43,918 bases of DNA from Oscillospiraceae bacterium. Lineage in GTDB: Bacteria > Bacillota > Clostridia > Oscillospirales > Ruminococcaceae. Every line of letters starts with the position of its first letter. The first letter of the stretch is position 1. Shown piece by piece: positions 18,493 to 26,936 of this stretch. The notes beneath the pieces are model-generated. The model was not told the DNA's origin, searched no databases, and saw nothing but the letters and a program-made list of their open reading frames with translations. The stretch lies in the NCBI GenBank assembly GCA_017438745.1, contig JAFRUS010000073.1, positions 1 to 43,918 of the forward strand, given 5' to 3'. The position numbers were made by a program, and so were the translations under genes.

Positions 18493-18532
18493 AAAGGTAC
18501 AGCCACCTCGACGAGGTGGCTGTGCTGCTGAT
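18493..18532 (+). repeat. Palindromic repeat A, copy 1
   Basis: A 40-bp element with an 11-bp perfect inverted repeat (ACAGCCACCTC, 3-nt loop, GAGGTGGCTGT at 18499-18523). Copy 2 is at 19037-19076 with 37 of 40 bases identical. The two copies bracket one gene. Confidence 0.9.
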
Positions 18533-18533
18533 A

Positions 18534-18550
18534 GTGCGCCGACAGCGCAC
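18534..18550 (+). other. Short hairpin upstream of orphan gene
   Basis: GTGCGC, loop CGACA, GCGCAC. It sits just after repeat A copy 1 and before the next promoter. Its role is unknown. Confidence 0.4.
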
Positions 18551-18560
18551 ATATTTCGCC

Positions 18561-18589
18561 TTGACCGTTACACGTGTTTATGTTATACT
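18561..18589 (+). promoter_or_regulatory. Promoter of the orphan gene at 18632
   Basis: TTGACC, 17 bases, TATACT, about 43 bases before the start codon. Confidence 0.6.
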
Positions 18590-18631
18590 CTTAAATAAGA
18601 AATATGTGTTGAAAGGAATGGAAAATCAGTA

Positions 18632-19033
18632 ATGGAAATAATTAAATATCCTTCCGATGAAGCAGTAGCTACTGCTATGCGCGATGATGAACCGCTGCTT
18701 GTTCTTATATCTTTTGACGGTGAAAAGGCTGTTATGTGTCAGATAGATGAAGCAGTTTCCGAGCATATGATTTTGATGAAATGCGGATACAAAGATACTG
18801 ATATAGATAAGTTTTTCCGGATCGTACTTGATCAGAGCGGAGCAGACTGGACTTTTGTTTGTCCGCCGGATTATAAGAATATTCCTTACAAGGATAAAAG
18901 AATAGAAGCGTTCTATAAGGATGGCTTTAATGTTATTTCGGGTTTTCTGCATGATATAGGTTATCTTGTTGGTATCAATATTCCTAAAAGATACAGAAGA
19001 CATATGGATGTTATGAAAAACGATACTTACTGA
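18632..19033 (+). CDS. Hypothetical protein, 133 residues
   Basis: Not recognised. It is a soluble, mixed alpha/beta-looking protein with no signal peptide or membrane segment. It has two notable stretches: E-P-L-L-V-L-I-S-F-D-G-E-K-A-V-M near residue 20-35 (predicted strands) and a basic C-terminus (P-K-R-Y-R-R-H-M). Its own promoter precedes it. The RBS (GAAAGGA) is rather far from the ATG; an upstream ATG at 18619 stops after four codons. The gene stands alone between two copies of a palindromic repeat, so it may have been carried or duplicated as a unit. Confidence 0.7.
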   Translation: MEIIKYPSDEAVATAMRDDEPLLVLISFDGEKAVMCQIDEAVSEHMILMKCGYKDTDIDKFFRIVLDQSGADWTFVCPPDYKNIPYKDKRIEAFYKDGFNVISGFLHDIGYLVGINIPKRYRRHMDVMKNDTY

Positions 19034-19036
19034 AAA

Positions 19037-19076
19037 AAAGGTACAGCCACCTCGCCGAGGTGGCTGTGTTACTGAT
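19037..19076 (+). repeat. Palindromic repeat A, copy 2
   Basis: The inverted repeat at 19043-19067 is identical to copy 1 except for the middle loop base. It starts 4 bases after the orphan gene's stop, so it could also form its 3' terminal hairpin. Confidence 0.9.
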
Positions 19077-19108
19077 GGGGAATGTTAAAAAAGTCCTGAA
19101 TACAACAT

Positions 19109-19162
19109 GATCAGCATCTCGTACTTACGTAAATACGTAGGTTTAGAGATGCTGATCTGCTT
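19109..19162. terminator. Large hairpin between convergent genes
   Basis: GATCAGCATCTC and GAGATGCTGATC make a perfect 12-bp outer stem (19109-19157). Inside, CTTACGT and ACGTAGG pair with a 4-nt loop. It is followed by TGCTTTT on the plus strand. It probably ends transcription from the left and possibly from the minus-strand gene on the right. Confidence 0.6.
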
Positions 19163-19192
19163 TTAAGGAGGGTTTCTTAACATCCCCATTTT

Positions 19193-21484
19193 TTATACGA
19201 CAAATACCTTTCCAAGTGTTCCGTCAACATGTATCCTGTCGCCGGTATGTATCTGTGCGGATGCACTCTGGCAGCTTACTACTGCGGGAATGCCGAGTTC
19301 TCTTGCTACTATTACTGCGTGGGAGAGGGGAGCACCGACATCGGTAACCAGGGCGGATATTTTCGGGAAGACGCGTACCCAGCCGATGTTGGCTGCTGGG
19401 ACTACAAGAATATCGCCCTGTTCGATGGTTGCTGCGTCATCGATGTTTTTAAGTACCCTTGCAGTTCCTTCAATCTGACCAGCAGAACCGGCAACTCCGC
19501 TTATTACGTTGTCACCGCTCTGTGCAGCTGTTTCACCGAAACGGTAGTATCCGCCCGGACTGCCGGATGCCTGCCATTCTTCGAGGGTGAAGCGTCCGCA
19601 GATCATGCTCGGGAAGTTTGGCATTTTCATCTGTTTTTCGTATGTTTCACGTCTTACAGGTATCTTATTTCTGCAGCTTTCGTTACCGGCGAGGAGGTTC
19701 TTTATTTCATCTGTGTAGAGCATGAAAATATCATCACCGAGTCCGGTAAGAGATCCTGCACGGAGCAGATATTCACGGATGATACAGAATATTCTGAGGG
19801 CATCGCTTCTGATTATCTCTCTGCCAGCAACGGCGTCGGAGTATTTCTTAAGCATCTGATCGAGCTTTCCGCTGTGAGAAGGATATTTTGCCTTGAACTC
19901 ATTTACCGCTTCTTCACGACGCTTTTCCTGTGCTGCTTTCATTGCGTATGCATCAATGCCGGAGTTTTTGTAATCCTCAATGACGTTATCCGGAAAGTCA
20001 GGGTTCTCATATGGGAACGGCATCGAAAGTTCCATTTCATCGGCATCGCGGTGACCGTATTTTATCGTGTATTCCTCACGGGCCATTTTACCGGAAATAA
20101 CGTCGGCAATACCGAGGAGAGGACCGAGGCTTTCGATGTTTCCGTTTCCTGAGCAGTCGGACATCAGCCTGTCGGCGAGTTCAGTTCCGCATATCTTTTC
20201 GAGTTTATCCCTTGTGCCGAAGAGCGATTTTACATCCAGCCCTGTTGTTATTGCAGAAAGAACACCGGTCATGAAAGGTTCGCAGTCGTCATTCCATATC
20301 TGCAGAAGTTCGCTTTTGCTTCCTGTCTTTCGTATTTTTTCGGTAAGCTCAAGACTTAACTCAGTGAAACGGCCTTTTATCTTCTTCGGATGATATTTCT
20401 TGTCTTTCTTCTTAAAGCTGTTTTTGATGATGTTTCCTACAGCCTTCAGAACGATATTTCTGTCGAAAGGATAGACCGGAACTTCCGTGTCTGGTATGCC
20501 GCCGGCCAGTTCCTTTATCATGCCGAAGGCCTTTTCTTTCTTTACTCCGAAAGCCATCAGCATCGAGCAGATACCACTGATATTCAGATAAAGCTGACCG
20601 CACACGTTGGATATGAGCGGGATGCCGAGAACTTTGGAGACCATATCTACCATGCCGAAGGTGACGGGAGATACCGGACGAAGGAATATTTCGCCGACGT
20701 TAGTTTTGGATAACAGAAGCTCACCACAGAGCGAATCATTGATATCGAAATCATCGTAATTGTTGCGGAAGAGCGTTGTTACCGGCCTTGACTGGAGAAG
20801 ATACACACGACCGTCGGATACCGCCCATTCGATATCTTTCGGAACACCGTCTGCTGCAAGTTTTTTCGCATAGCCAAACAGCTTTTTAGCGTAGGGAGTC
20901 ATTTCGCTGTTTCCGCTGTAAGCGTATTTAACAGCATCTATCACGAATTCTCCGTCCATGCCTTCGCCGGAAACAAGCTTTTCACCGGCACCTTTTACAA
21001 AGTTTCCGGTCATCCTGCCTCTGCTGCCGCTTATCGGATCGGCAGTGAAGATGACACCGGCGAGATCCGGAGCGATGTACTGCTGAATTACCACAGCAGT
21101 GCCGACTGTCTCCGCGCTGCGCTCTTTTGCGTATACATCAACACGTTCGTTTTCCGCAGATGCCGCCACTTTCAGAACAGCTTTTTCTATATCTTCCGTT
21201 TTCACGTCAAGTACAGTTTCATATGCTCCGGCAAATGAATTTTCGCTTCCGTCCTCGCCGATCGCAGATGATCTAACCGCATAAGTATGAGCTGCAGGCA
21301 GTTTGTTTAAAAGATCTATGAGTTCAGCGGCAGCAGCACTTTTTAAGTCTCCGTTTTCAAATGCATCTGCGGTTATGACATATCCTGACGGCACAGGCAG
21401 TCCCATGCGGAGCATTTCTCCGAGAGATCCGGCTTTTCCGCCGACAGCGTTTCCTCTGGCATTTTTTAAATCAAAAATATACAT
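19193..21484 (-). CDS. PEP-synthase-like phosphotransferase (rifampin phosphotransferase-type architecture)
   Basis: The product is about 763 residues. The N-terminal part (1-240) is a pyruvate-phosphate-dikinase ATP-grasp domain: G-G-K-A-G-S-L-G-E-M, then A-V-R-S-S-A-I-G-E-D with S-F-A-G-A-Y-E-T, and D-I-E-W-A-V closing with L-L-Q-S-R-P-V-T. A long helical middle domain follows. The C-terminal 80 residues are the swivelling phosphohistidine domain with T-D-V-G-A-P-L-S-H-A-V-I-V-A-R-E (His about 722). The PEP/pyruvate TIM barrel of true PEP synthases is absent, which matches rifampin phosphotransferases and related enzymes that move phosphate from ATP to a small molecule. The substrate is unknown. 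ATG at 21484 lies just after the TetR stop; a GTG at 21493 (overlapping TetR) is an alternative start. Confidence 0.75.
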   Translation of the reverse strand: MYIFDLKNARGNAVGGKAGSLGEMLRMGLPVPSGYVITADAFENGDLKSAAAAELIDLLNKLPAAHTYAVRSSAIGEDGSENSFAGAYETVLDVKTEDIEKAVLKVAASAENERVDVYAKERSAETVGTAVVIQQYIAPDLAGVIFTADPISGSRGRMTGNFVKGAGEKLVSGEGMDGEFVIDAVKYAYSGNSEMTPYAKKLFGYAKKLAADGVPKDIEWAVSDGRVYLLQSRPVTTLFRNNYDDFDINDSLCGELLLSKTNVGEIFLRPVSPVTFGMVDMVSKVLGIPLISNVCGQLYLNISGICSMLMAFGVKKEKAFGMIKELAGGIPDTEVPVYPFDRNIVLKAVGNIIKNSFKKKDKKYHPKKIKGRFTELSLELTEKIRKTGSKSELLQIWNDDCEPFMTGVLSAITTGLDVKSLFGTRDKLEKICGTELADRLMSDCSGNGNIESLGPLLGIADVISGKMAREEYTIKYGHRDADEMELSMPFPYENPDFPDNVIEDYKNSGIDAYAMKAAQEKRREEAVNEFKAKYPSHSGKLDQMLKKYSDAVAGREIIRSDALRIFCIIREYLLRAGSLTGLGDDIFMLYTDEIKNLLAGNESCRNKIPVRRETYEKQMKMPNFPSMICGRFTLEEWQASGSPGGYYRFGETAAQSGDNVISGVAGSAGQIEGTARVLKNIDDAATIEQGDILVVPAANIGWVRVFPKISALVTDVGAPLSHAVIVARELGIPAVVSCQSASAQIHTGDRIHVDGTLGKVFVV

Positions 21485-21485
21485 A

Positions 21486-22061
21486 TCAGTCACCCAGCAT
21501 CCTGTTTACATTATCATAAACGTATTTTCTAAGGTCATCGTCGTTTTTCAGATCGATGCCGCATACTTCCTTTATTTCCTTGTGACGGAGCACAGCCAGT
21601 TCGTGAAGACTTGAAAGCTCAAAGGCGATGAGCTGGCATTCACCGTCGGTTTTTCTGTCTCCGAAGTGCATCTTTATAAATCCTGCGGAGGAGCGTTTGT
21701 CGCCTATCTTTCGTGTGATGAGGATATGTCTGGTAAGCGCAGAGCAGTACTGGAAGTATTCAAGCATAAGTTTCATTGAATGAAAGTGTATCTCCGCAAG
21801 CATTTCCTTAGGCGGAAGTCCGCTTTTTAATATCTCGGCAAATGACGGATCCAGTTCAAGTGCCTTCTTTTCCAGCATCGAGAATACTTCGAACAGAAGT
21901 TCCTCGCGTGAACCGAAGCAGTAATTTATCATCGCAAGATTGACTCCGGCTTCCTTAGTGATAGCACGGGCCGTCACTTCATTCGGATCATCACACTGTC
22001 CCATCAGTTTTTCCGCCGCTTCGATAAGAGCGGCTCTTGTCTTTTCAAGATCCCGTTTCAT
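21486..22061 (-). CDS. TetR-family transcriptional regulator
   Basis: The product is 191 residues. The N-terminal helix-turn-helix reads V-T-A-R-A-I-T-K-E-A-G-V-N-L-A-M-I-N-Y-C-F-G-S-R-E-E-L in pieces over residues 28-54, a classic TetR pattern. The C-terminal helical domain should bind an inducer and dimerise. It is the first gene of a two-gene operon with the phosphotransferase-like enzyme and probably represses it. GGAGG lies 5 bases before the ATG. A perfect palindrome at 22076-22097 is the obvious operator. Confidence 0.88.
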   Translation of the reverse strand: MKRDLEKTRAALIEAAEKLMGQCDDPNEVTARAITKEAGVNLAMINYCFGSREELLFEVFSMLEKKALELDPSFAEILKSGLPPKEMLAEIHFHSMKLMLEYFQYCSALTRHILITRKIGDKRSSAGFIKMHFGDRKTDGECQLIAFELSSLHELAVLRHKEIKEVCGIDLKNDDDLRKYVYDNVNRMLGD

Positions 22062-22075
22062 AGTACCTCCGTTGA

Positions 22076-22097
22076 ATTATTAAACGCGTTTAATAAT
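22076..22097. promoter_or_regulatory. Perfect 22-bp palindrome, probable TetR operator
   Basis: The half-site ATTATTAAACG is followed directly by its exact reverse complement. It lies between the -10 box and the tetR start, where binding would block transcription. Confidence 0.8.
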
Positions 22098-22100
22098 GAT

Positions 22101-22129
22101 ATTGTACACCCTTGATTAAGGTTTGTCAA
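22101..22129 (-). promoter_or_regulatory. Promoter of the tetR operon
   Basis: TTGACA (22129-22124), 17 bases, TACAAT (22106-22101), directly next to the operator palindrome. Confidence 0.8.
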
Positions 22130-22176
22130 TAGTTTTTTGAATTTGTTAGAATTTACGCATTTTGCACATAATTTCG

Positions 22177-22205
22177 TTGACATACCGGGGCGCACATGTT
22201 AAAAT
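22177..22205 (+). promoter_or_regulatory. Promoter of the surface-protein pair
   Basis: TTGACA, 17 bases, TAAAAT. It is divergent from the tetR promoter and about 36 bases from the next start codon. Confidence 0.75.
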
Positions 22206-22241
22206 TAATATAGTATATCATCTGCAGGGAGGGGATCATGT

Positions 22242-22781
22242 TTGACTGAGCAGGATAAAAACTGGAAAGTTCTTAAAACAGTAATGAGAGTCATTATAAT
22301 ACTGCTGATGATAATAGCAGCCGGGCTGCTGGGGGTTCATATCTGGTTTAAGTTTATACGAAAACCGGCGGTGACAGAGCCTGCTGATAATGCTGTGCGG
22401 AATGCTGTTGTTACGGACGTGGCTTTTGACAGATCTTCACTGGATGGTGTGGATGTCGATAATATCGAAAGCTTTGACGTAAAGATGAACAGGGACTGGA
22501 CCTTTAAGGAAGGTACTGTTCCGTCAGGCGATGCTTATGTGGAAAATCCGGTTTCCAATGTGAACGATGTCTGGTTTGACATTACGGTAAACGGATATGA
22601 ACAGCCGGTGTACACTTCACCTGTTCTTCCTGTCGGAAGCCATATTGAGAACATTACACTTGAAACTGATCTTCCTGCAGGAAAGTACAATTCGGTACTT
22701 AAGTACCATATGCTTGGAAAAGGCGGAAAAACAATTACAGGGGAACTGCAGATTGCTCTGACAATAACTGTACTCAGCTGA
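22242..22781 (+). CDS. Membrane-anchored extracytoplasmic protein, 179 residues
   Basis: Not recognised. A short cytoplasmic start (with D-K-N-W-K-V-L-K) is followed by one transmembrane helix (about 16-36) and an extracellular part predicted to be beta-rich (W-F-D-I-T-V-N-G-Y-E-Q-P-V-Y, then L-P-A-G-K-Y and a final run of alternating hydrophobics), as in an immunoglobulin-like sandwich. The start is TTG at 22242 with AGGGAGGGG 7 bases upstream; the ATG at 22238 is followed by a stop after two codons. Probably in one operon with the next gene, 49 bases downstream. Confidence 0.7.
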   Translation: MTEQDKNWKVLKTVMRVIIILLMIIAAGLLGVHIWFKFIRKPAVTEPADNAVRNAVVTDVAFDRSSLDGVDVDNIESFDVKMNRDWTFKEGTVPSGDAYVENPVSNVNDVWFDITVNGYEQPVYTSPVLPVGSHIENITLETDLPAGKYNSVLKYHMLGKGGKTITGELQIALTITVLS

Positions 22782-22830
22782 TCTGCTTTAGACGAAAAAC
22801 AGTCTGGTAAATACCAGGGGATGATAAGGG

Positions 22831-24432
22831 ATGAATGAATACAAACGAATGGCTGCGATACTGCTTATCCTGATATTCGCCATTGCGGATCTTTCGCTTA
22901 CGGTGCTGAAGGATTTTGAGGAAAGCGGCATAAAACGAGACAGAAGATATCTTACTGATACGGTAGATGCCATCGGCGAGCAGGAAAACTGGGAGATTGA
23001 TTCTGAAGCCGTAACGGAAGAGCCGGATGTAAGCAGTACTGAGGAAAATGAACAGGCTGAAAAAAAGCCTGATATAAAAAAAGAGCCGGTAATACCTCTT
23101 GCCGACGTGGACGACGAAGCGCTTGCCCAGAGCATGATAAGAGTCAACGGAAGACTCGAAGGGCTTGTTGACAGGAAAGTTTTTGAAGTAAGTCTGCCGG
23201 TGGAGAGCACGGACATTGAATATATAGCCGATCCGCAGGGGCTTATCTGCAGGACGGGATATGCTGCCTATGAAAACTCATGGTTTGATCCGAATTCGAA
23301 CGTTTATTTTTCCAGGGGACAGATAGCCGACGGAGCGGGTGAAAGCAAGGAGTGCTACACAGGCACGAGCGCACCATTTAAGGTCGTGAACAAAAGTTCA
23401 TGCGCAGTTTCCGTAGTTGCACGTATTTTTACGGAATACAGCGAGGGCAAAGGCGTGAAGGTTCCGCTTGCGGATAATACAGCCTGGGAAGATTCGAAAA
23501 AACCGGAAATATATCTTGCCGTTCAGAGCAGCGATGATCCGGCGGAAGCGGCACTTGACCGTCACGAGAAGATAATAACATCCTCCATAGCCGGATGTCC
23601 GGGAGCGTATTGCTGCAGATATGACGGGCCGGGAACATACCGTCTGGAACTGATGACGGAAAGCGAGCTTGCGGAGTTTAAGGCGGAACCGAAAAACAAG
23701 GACGTCAATACGGAGTTCAGTGAGTTTACGCTGACACTTAAAGGGGAATGCAGCAGGGAAGCCGACTGGGATCCTGACACGGAATATAATTTCCCTTCAG
23801 TTTCGATAATCTGGAACGTCGGCCTTGCTGAATCTGTCAAGCCGGCAGTCACACAGAAAACAGTCTCCGTTGCAGGTGACGATCCTGTCGAGATAAGCTA
23901 TAGCTTCGGTATACTTGACAAGGCGGCAGATGCCATAACCACTGCTTACTACGTAACTCCTGAAGGTGTGGAAAGAGATCTTCGCTGGAACGGATATTAT
24001 CTGATATTCTCTGACCAGAGTCAGACCGTTACACTCACTCCTGAGTTTCTGGAATATGCCAGAGAACGTAACGGCGGTGTGCTGAGGCTTCGATTCAACG
24101 ATCCGGCAGATACTGTTGGCGAGATCACTCTCGATACAGACAGATCACCGGGGCTTGGAATTTCAGAATACGTGATCACATCAGGCGAAACCAAACAGAT
24201 AGCCATAGATTACGATACGGGAACAGGCGAAAAGGCCGCTTCCGGTATTGCATCAATGACCTTTGGAAAGACTGATCTTTTAACATCGACCTATTCATCT
24301 GTTAAAAACGGCACTATCACGCTTAATGCAAGTGCAGTCAGAATGATAACTGAAAAGAAGGGCGGCAAAGTGGTCGTTGTCTTCGATGACAAAGCCCGCA
24401 CCAGATGTACAGTGAAGATAAAAACTGAATAG
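22831..24432 (+). CDS. Membrane-anchored surface protein with X2/Ig-like repeats
   Basis: The product is 533 residues. An N-terminal signal anchor (about 6-27) is followed by an acidic linker (about 35-85). The middle part is of unknown fold. The C-terminal 200 residues contain two similar modules, each with a T-V-T-L-T or T-I-T-L-N strand, then G-G-V-L-R-L-R-F-N-D or G-G-K-V-V-V-V-F-D-D, resembling the X2/CBM-associated Ig-like modules of cellulosomal proteins (inference). No catalytic motif is seen. A role in surface display or protein-protein contact is likely, but not proven. Confidence 0.65.
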   Translation: MNEYKRMAAILLILIFAIADLSLTVLKDFEESGIKRDRRYLTDTVDAIGEQENWEIDSEAVTEEPDVSSTEENEQAEKKPDIKKEPVIPLADVDDEALAQSMIRVNGRLEGLVDRKVFEVSLPVESTDIEYIADPQGLICRTGYAAYENSWFDPNSNVYFSRGQIADGAGESKECYTGTSAPFKVVNKSSCAVSVVARIFTEYSEGKGVKVPLADNTAWEDSKKPEIYLAVQSSDDPAEAALDRHEKIITSSIAGCPGAYCCRYDGPGTYRLELMTESELAEFKAEPKNKDVNTEFSEFTLTLKGECSREADWDPDTEYNFPSVSIIWNVGLAESVKPAVTQKTVSVAGDDPVEISYSFGILDKAADAITTAYYVTPEGVERDLRWNGYYLIFSDQSQTVTLTPEFLEYARERNGGVLRLRFNDPADTVGEITLDTDRSPGLGISEYVITSGETKQIAIDYDTGTGEKAASGIASMTFGKTDLLTSTYSSVKNGTITLNASAVRMITEKKGGKVVVVFDDKARTRCTVKIKTE

Positions 24433-24447
24433 AATTTATAATATAAT

Positions 24448-24485
24448 AAAAATACGGCGTTACCATTGCGGTACGCCGTATTTTT
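24448..24485. terminator. Bidirectional terminator
   Basis: AAAAATACGGCGT and ACGCCGTATTTTT form a 13-bp stem, with T-runs on both strands. It lies between the surface protein (plus) and the HD-GYP operon (minus). Confidence 0.9.
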
Positions 24486-24551
24486 GTATTTGTAAATTTA
24501 GAAAACACTGATTAAGCCAGCAATCCGGCTTCGCCCCGTGCCCCATGCTGA

Positions 24552-26936
24552 TCATAGTATCCTGATATCAGTTATCGCACACTGGTCGCCGGACAGGGAA
24601 ACAAGAAGATCCTTCGCGTTTGCATTAGCCTTTATGACCGTTGTGTTCTCTATAACAAGATCATTAAAGAGGAGGGTGGTGATTACCGTGTTGTTCTTAA
24701 CCTGGAAGTTCACGGTACACTCTCTGCCTTCCTTGCAGTGCCTTTTCCACTGCTCCCAGCCGCCAAACTCATCCTTGTTTACGTTTATCGTGTTTTCTGC
24801 GATATCATTATCACCAGCCGATTCGCCGTTTAATTTGATTACGGCGTATTCACGGTAGTCAGTGCCGAAAACCTTTTTATCCTCAGCAGTGTACAGAATC
24901 ACGTAAGGACAGTGCCAGATAAGGTGGGATGACGGGAGACTTATTGCATGGAATTCGATCTTCAGATCGTTTTTAAGCGGTATTCCTTCGGTAGCAGCTG
25001 AGCGGATACTGTCGATCTGGATGTTCGGTATATCGCCTTCCAGACGATCGGTATAGGTGATCTTCGGAGCTATACGAGGTATGTCATCTGACCATAATTC
25101 CACGTTTTTCTTTTCAACCTTAATGTTTTCAATGCAGCAGTTTTCACCGGTTAGTCCGATGTATGCGTACTTTGAGCTGTCCTGCAGAGCGATGATGATC
25201 TCAGCTTTTCTTGCCTTGCTTTCGATCACTATGCGGGCGTGGTCTTCAAAACGTCCGGCGGTAATGGTGTAATCTCCGGTCTGGTCACTGCTGTCACCGC
25301 CTTTTTCCTTTTCTGTAACGGTAACTTCCATGTTCCTTGCAGCGGTGCATATGATATGTCCGTCCGGCCAGATCTCGCCGTATTCAAGATAGCTGAAAGC
25401 CTCTATGGTCTCTGCATCGGTGTGGGTGCGTCCGTCAAATGAGTCGAAGATCACAAGTGACGGCGTTGAGTATTCATTTTCCGTGTCAGATCCCGGACGG
25501 CTTGAGAATGATATTTCCGTTATCGACTGCTCGATGAGTATTCCCCGGGATACGCTCGATCTGTATTCCTTAACTTTTATCTCCTTTTCAGTCTCATGAG
25601 CAAAATATTCACCGTGATCCTGCATAAGATATTCAGGGTCGCTGTCGATAAGGCTTACCATTATTCTCGCAAAGCGCGGGTCGAAAACAGTGCCGGAGTT
25701 TTTTATAAGATCTTCTCTTACTGCTATCTGCGGATAAGGGGCGCGGTCATGCTGACTTGCTGTCATTGTGGCGTAGTGATCGGCAACTGCGATTATTCTC
25801 GCCACCTCAGGAATCTCATCGCCCTTCAGCCTGTCCGGATAACCGAGGCCGTCGTAGCGTTCATTCACGTAATGGGCTGCAGTACGCAGGAAAGGATATT
25901 CCGTGATGCCTGAAAGAATTTTGTCACCGATGACCGGAGTCTGTTCAAGTACCTTGTGTTCCTCAAAGGTGAGCTCTCCATCTTTGTGGATAATGCTTTC
26001 CGGTACTCCTATTCGGCCTATATCGTGCATAAGTCCGGCAAAATAGATCTCGTCGCATTCCTTTTCACTTTTTCCGCTTTCACGTGCGATCATACCGGCA
26101 TATTCAGCAACACGGGCCGAATGTCCCTTTGCATATCCGTCTCTTTCGTCGAGGGCATTTACAAAGGCAGATGCCGTCTGGTCGAACAGACGCTGCATGC
26201 TTTTACGTTCTTCCTGGAGAAACTGGATTTCCAGGTTGTTTGCTCGCTCTATCTTTTTGTCGATGTCATAAAGTGTGGCCACATAGACGAAAATTGCCAC
26301 GCCTACAATTGAGATGTTGATAACGGATAATCCGTATGTGAATATCTGTATAAACGCAGCTGTCACAGGGATCGTTATGAAAAGTATCAGTGAGATCAGT
26401 ATGCGTCTGCTGAAACTTTTGCGGTGTCTGATGATTTCATAAAGCTGTATAGCCGGAGCGAATACCGGGAAAATGTAGCTTATCAGAAATCCGCGTCCTC
26501 TGTGGTAGCAGTTCTGATCGTCAAAATAATAGTAAAGTCCGTTGAACTGTGATACAACTACCATTATCAATCCTGCGCAGATGATAATGTTGACGGCAGT
26601 CAGCCCTTTCGGCAGTTCCTTCAGCCTTGCTTCGTTCTTCATCAGATCGGAAAGATAAAGATTCAGCGCCAGCACCACCATAAGGGTCAGTTCATATACC
26701 ATGAAGTTGGTAAAGCGGACCATTATGTAGCCCGCATGATCGGTATTTCCGGCATATGAATAGGCGAGCAGGTCGAAAAACAGCAGGAGCATGCAGCTCG
26801 TTTCCAGAAGCATAAGTGCTATTCTCCGCTGCAGAGGAATGTTTCTGGCAATAAGGACGAAGACTGCAATAGTACCGCAGGCCCCGCTCAGCGCCACCAT
26901 GAGGTGAAGCTGCAGTTCAGTCAAAAGTTCACTCAT
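24552..26936 (-). CDS. Multi-pass membrane HD-GYP-like protein with C-terminal beta domain
   Basis: The product is 794 residues. Residues 1-215 hold about seven transmembrane helices (7TM-type sensor). A coiled coil leads to an HD-GYP-like domain (about 265-440) with G-H-S-A-R-V, H-D-I-G-R-I-G (His304, Asp305) and D-G-L-G-Y-P. The usual H-H-E before D-G-x-G-Y-P is V-N-E here, so two metal-binding histidines look lost and cyclic-di-GMP hydrolysis may be impaired. Residues about 445-794 form a beta-rich region resembling carbohydrate-binding or jelly-roll domains, although the topology places it in the cytoplasm. The ATG overlaps the stop of the upstream HD-GYP gene (ATGA), so the two are translationally coupled. 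Confidence 0.8.
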   Translation of the reverse strand: MSELLTELQLHLMVALSGACGTIAVFVLIARNIPLQRRIALMLLETSCMLLLFFDLLAYSYAGNTDHAGYIMVRFTNFMVYELTLMVVLALNLYLSDLMKNEARLKELPKGLTAVNIIICAGLIMVVVSQFNGLYYYFDDQNCYHRGRGFLISYIFPVFAPAIQLYEIIRHRKSFSRRILISLILFITIPVTAAFIQIFTYGLSVINISIVGVAIFVYVATLYDIDKKIERANNLEIQFLQEERKSMQRLFDQTASAFVNALDERDGYAKGHSARVAEYAGMIARESGKSEKECDEIYFAGLMHDIGRIGVPESIIHKDGELTFEEHKVLEQTPVIGDKILSGITEYPFLRTAAHYVNERYDGLGYPDRLKGDEIPEVARIIAVADHYATMTASQHDRAPYPQIAVREDLIKNSGTVFDPRFARIMVSLIDSDPEYLMQDHGEYFAHETEKEIKVKEYRSSVSRGILIEQSITEISFSSRPGSDTENEYSTPSLVIFDSFDGRTHTDAETIEAFSYLEYGEIWPDGHIICTAARNMEVTVTEKEKGGDSSDQTGDYTITAGRFEDHARIVIESKARKAEIIIALQDSSKYAYIGLTGENCCIENIKVEKKNVELWSDDIPRIAPKITYTDRLEGDIPNIQIDSIRSAATEGIPLKNDLKIEFHAISLPSSHLIWHCPYVILYTAEDKKVFGTDYREYAVIKLNGESAGDNDIAENTINVNKDEFGGWEQWKRHCKEGRECTVNFQVKNNTVITTLLFNDLVIENTTVIKANANAKDLLVSLSGDQCAITDIRIL

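Noticed and set aside
19229..20152. 307-residue plus-strand ORF inside the phosphotransferase gene
   Set aside because: Antisense shadow: no domain pattern, many Cys/Phe/Tyr, no RBS; the minus-strand frame has clear ATP-grasp and phosphohistidine motifs.
19193..21484. PEP synthase or pyruvate phosphate dikinase
   Set aside because: Only the ATP-grasp and phosphohistidine domains are present; the C-terminal PEP/pyruvate barrel is missing.
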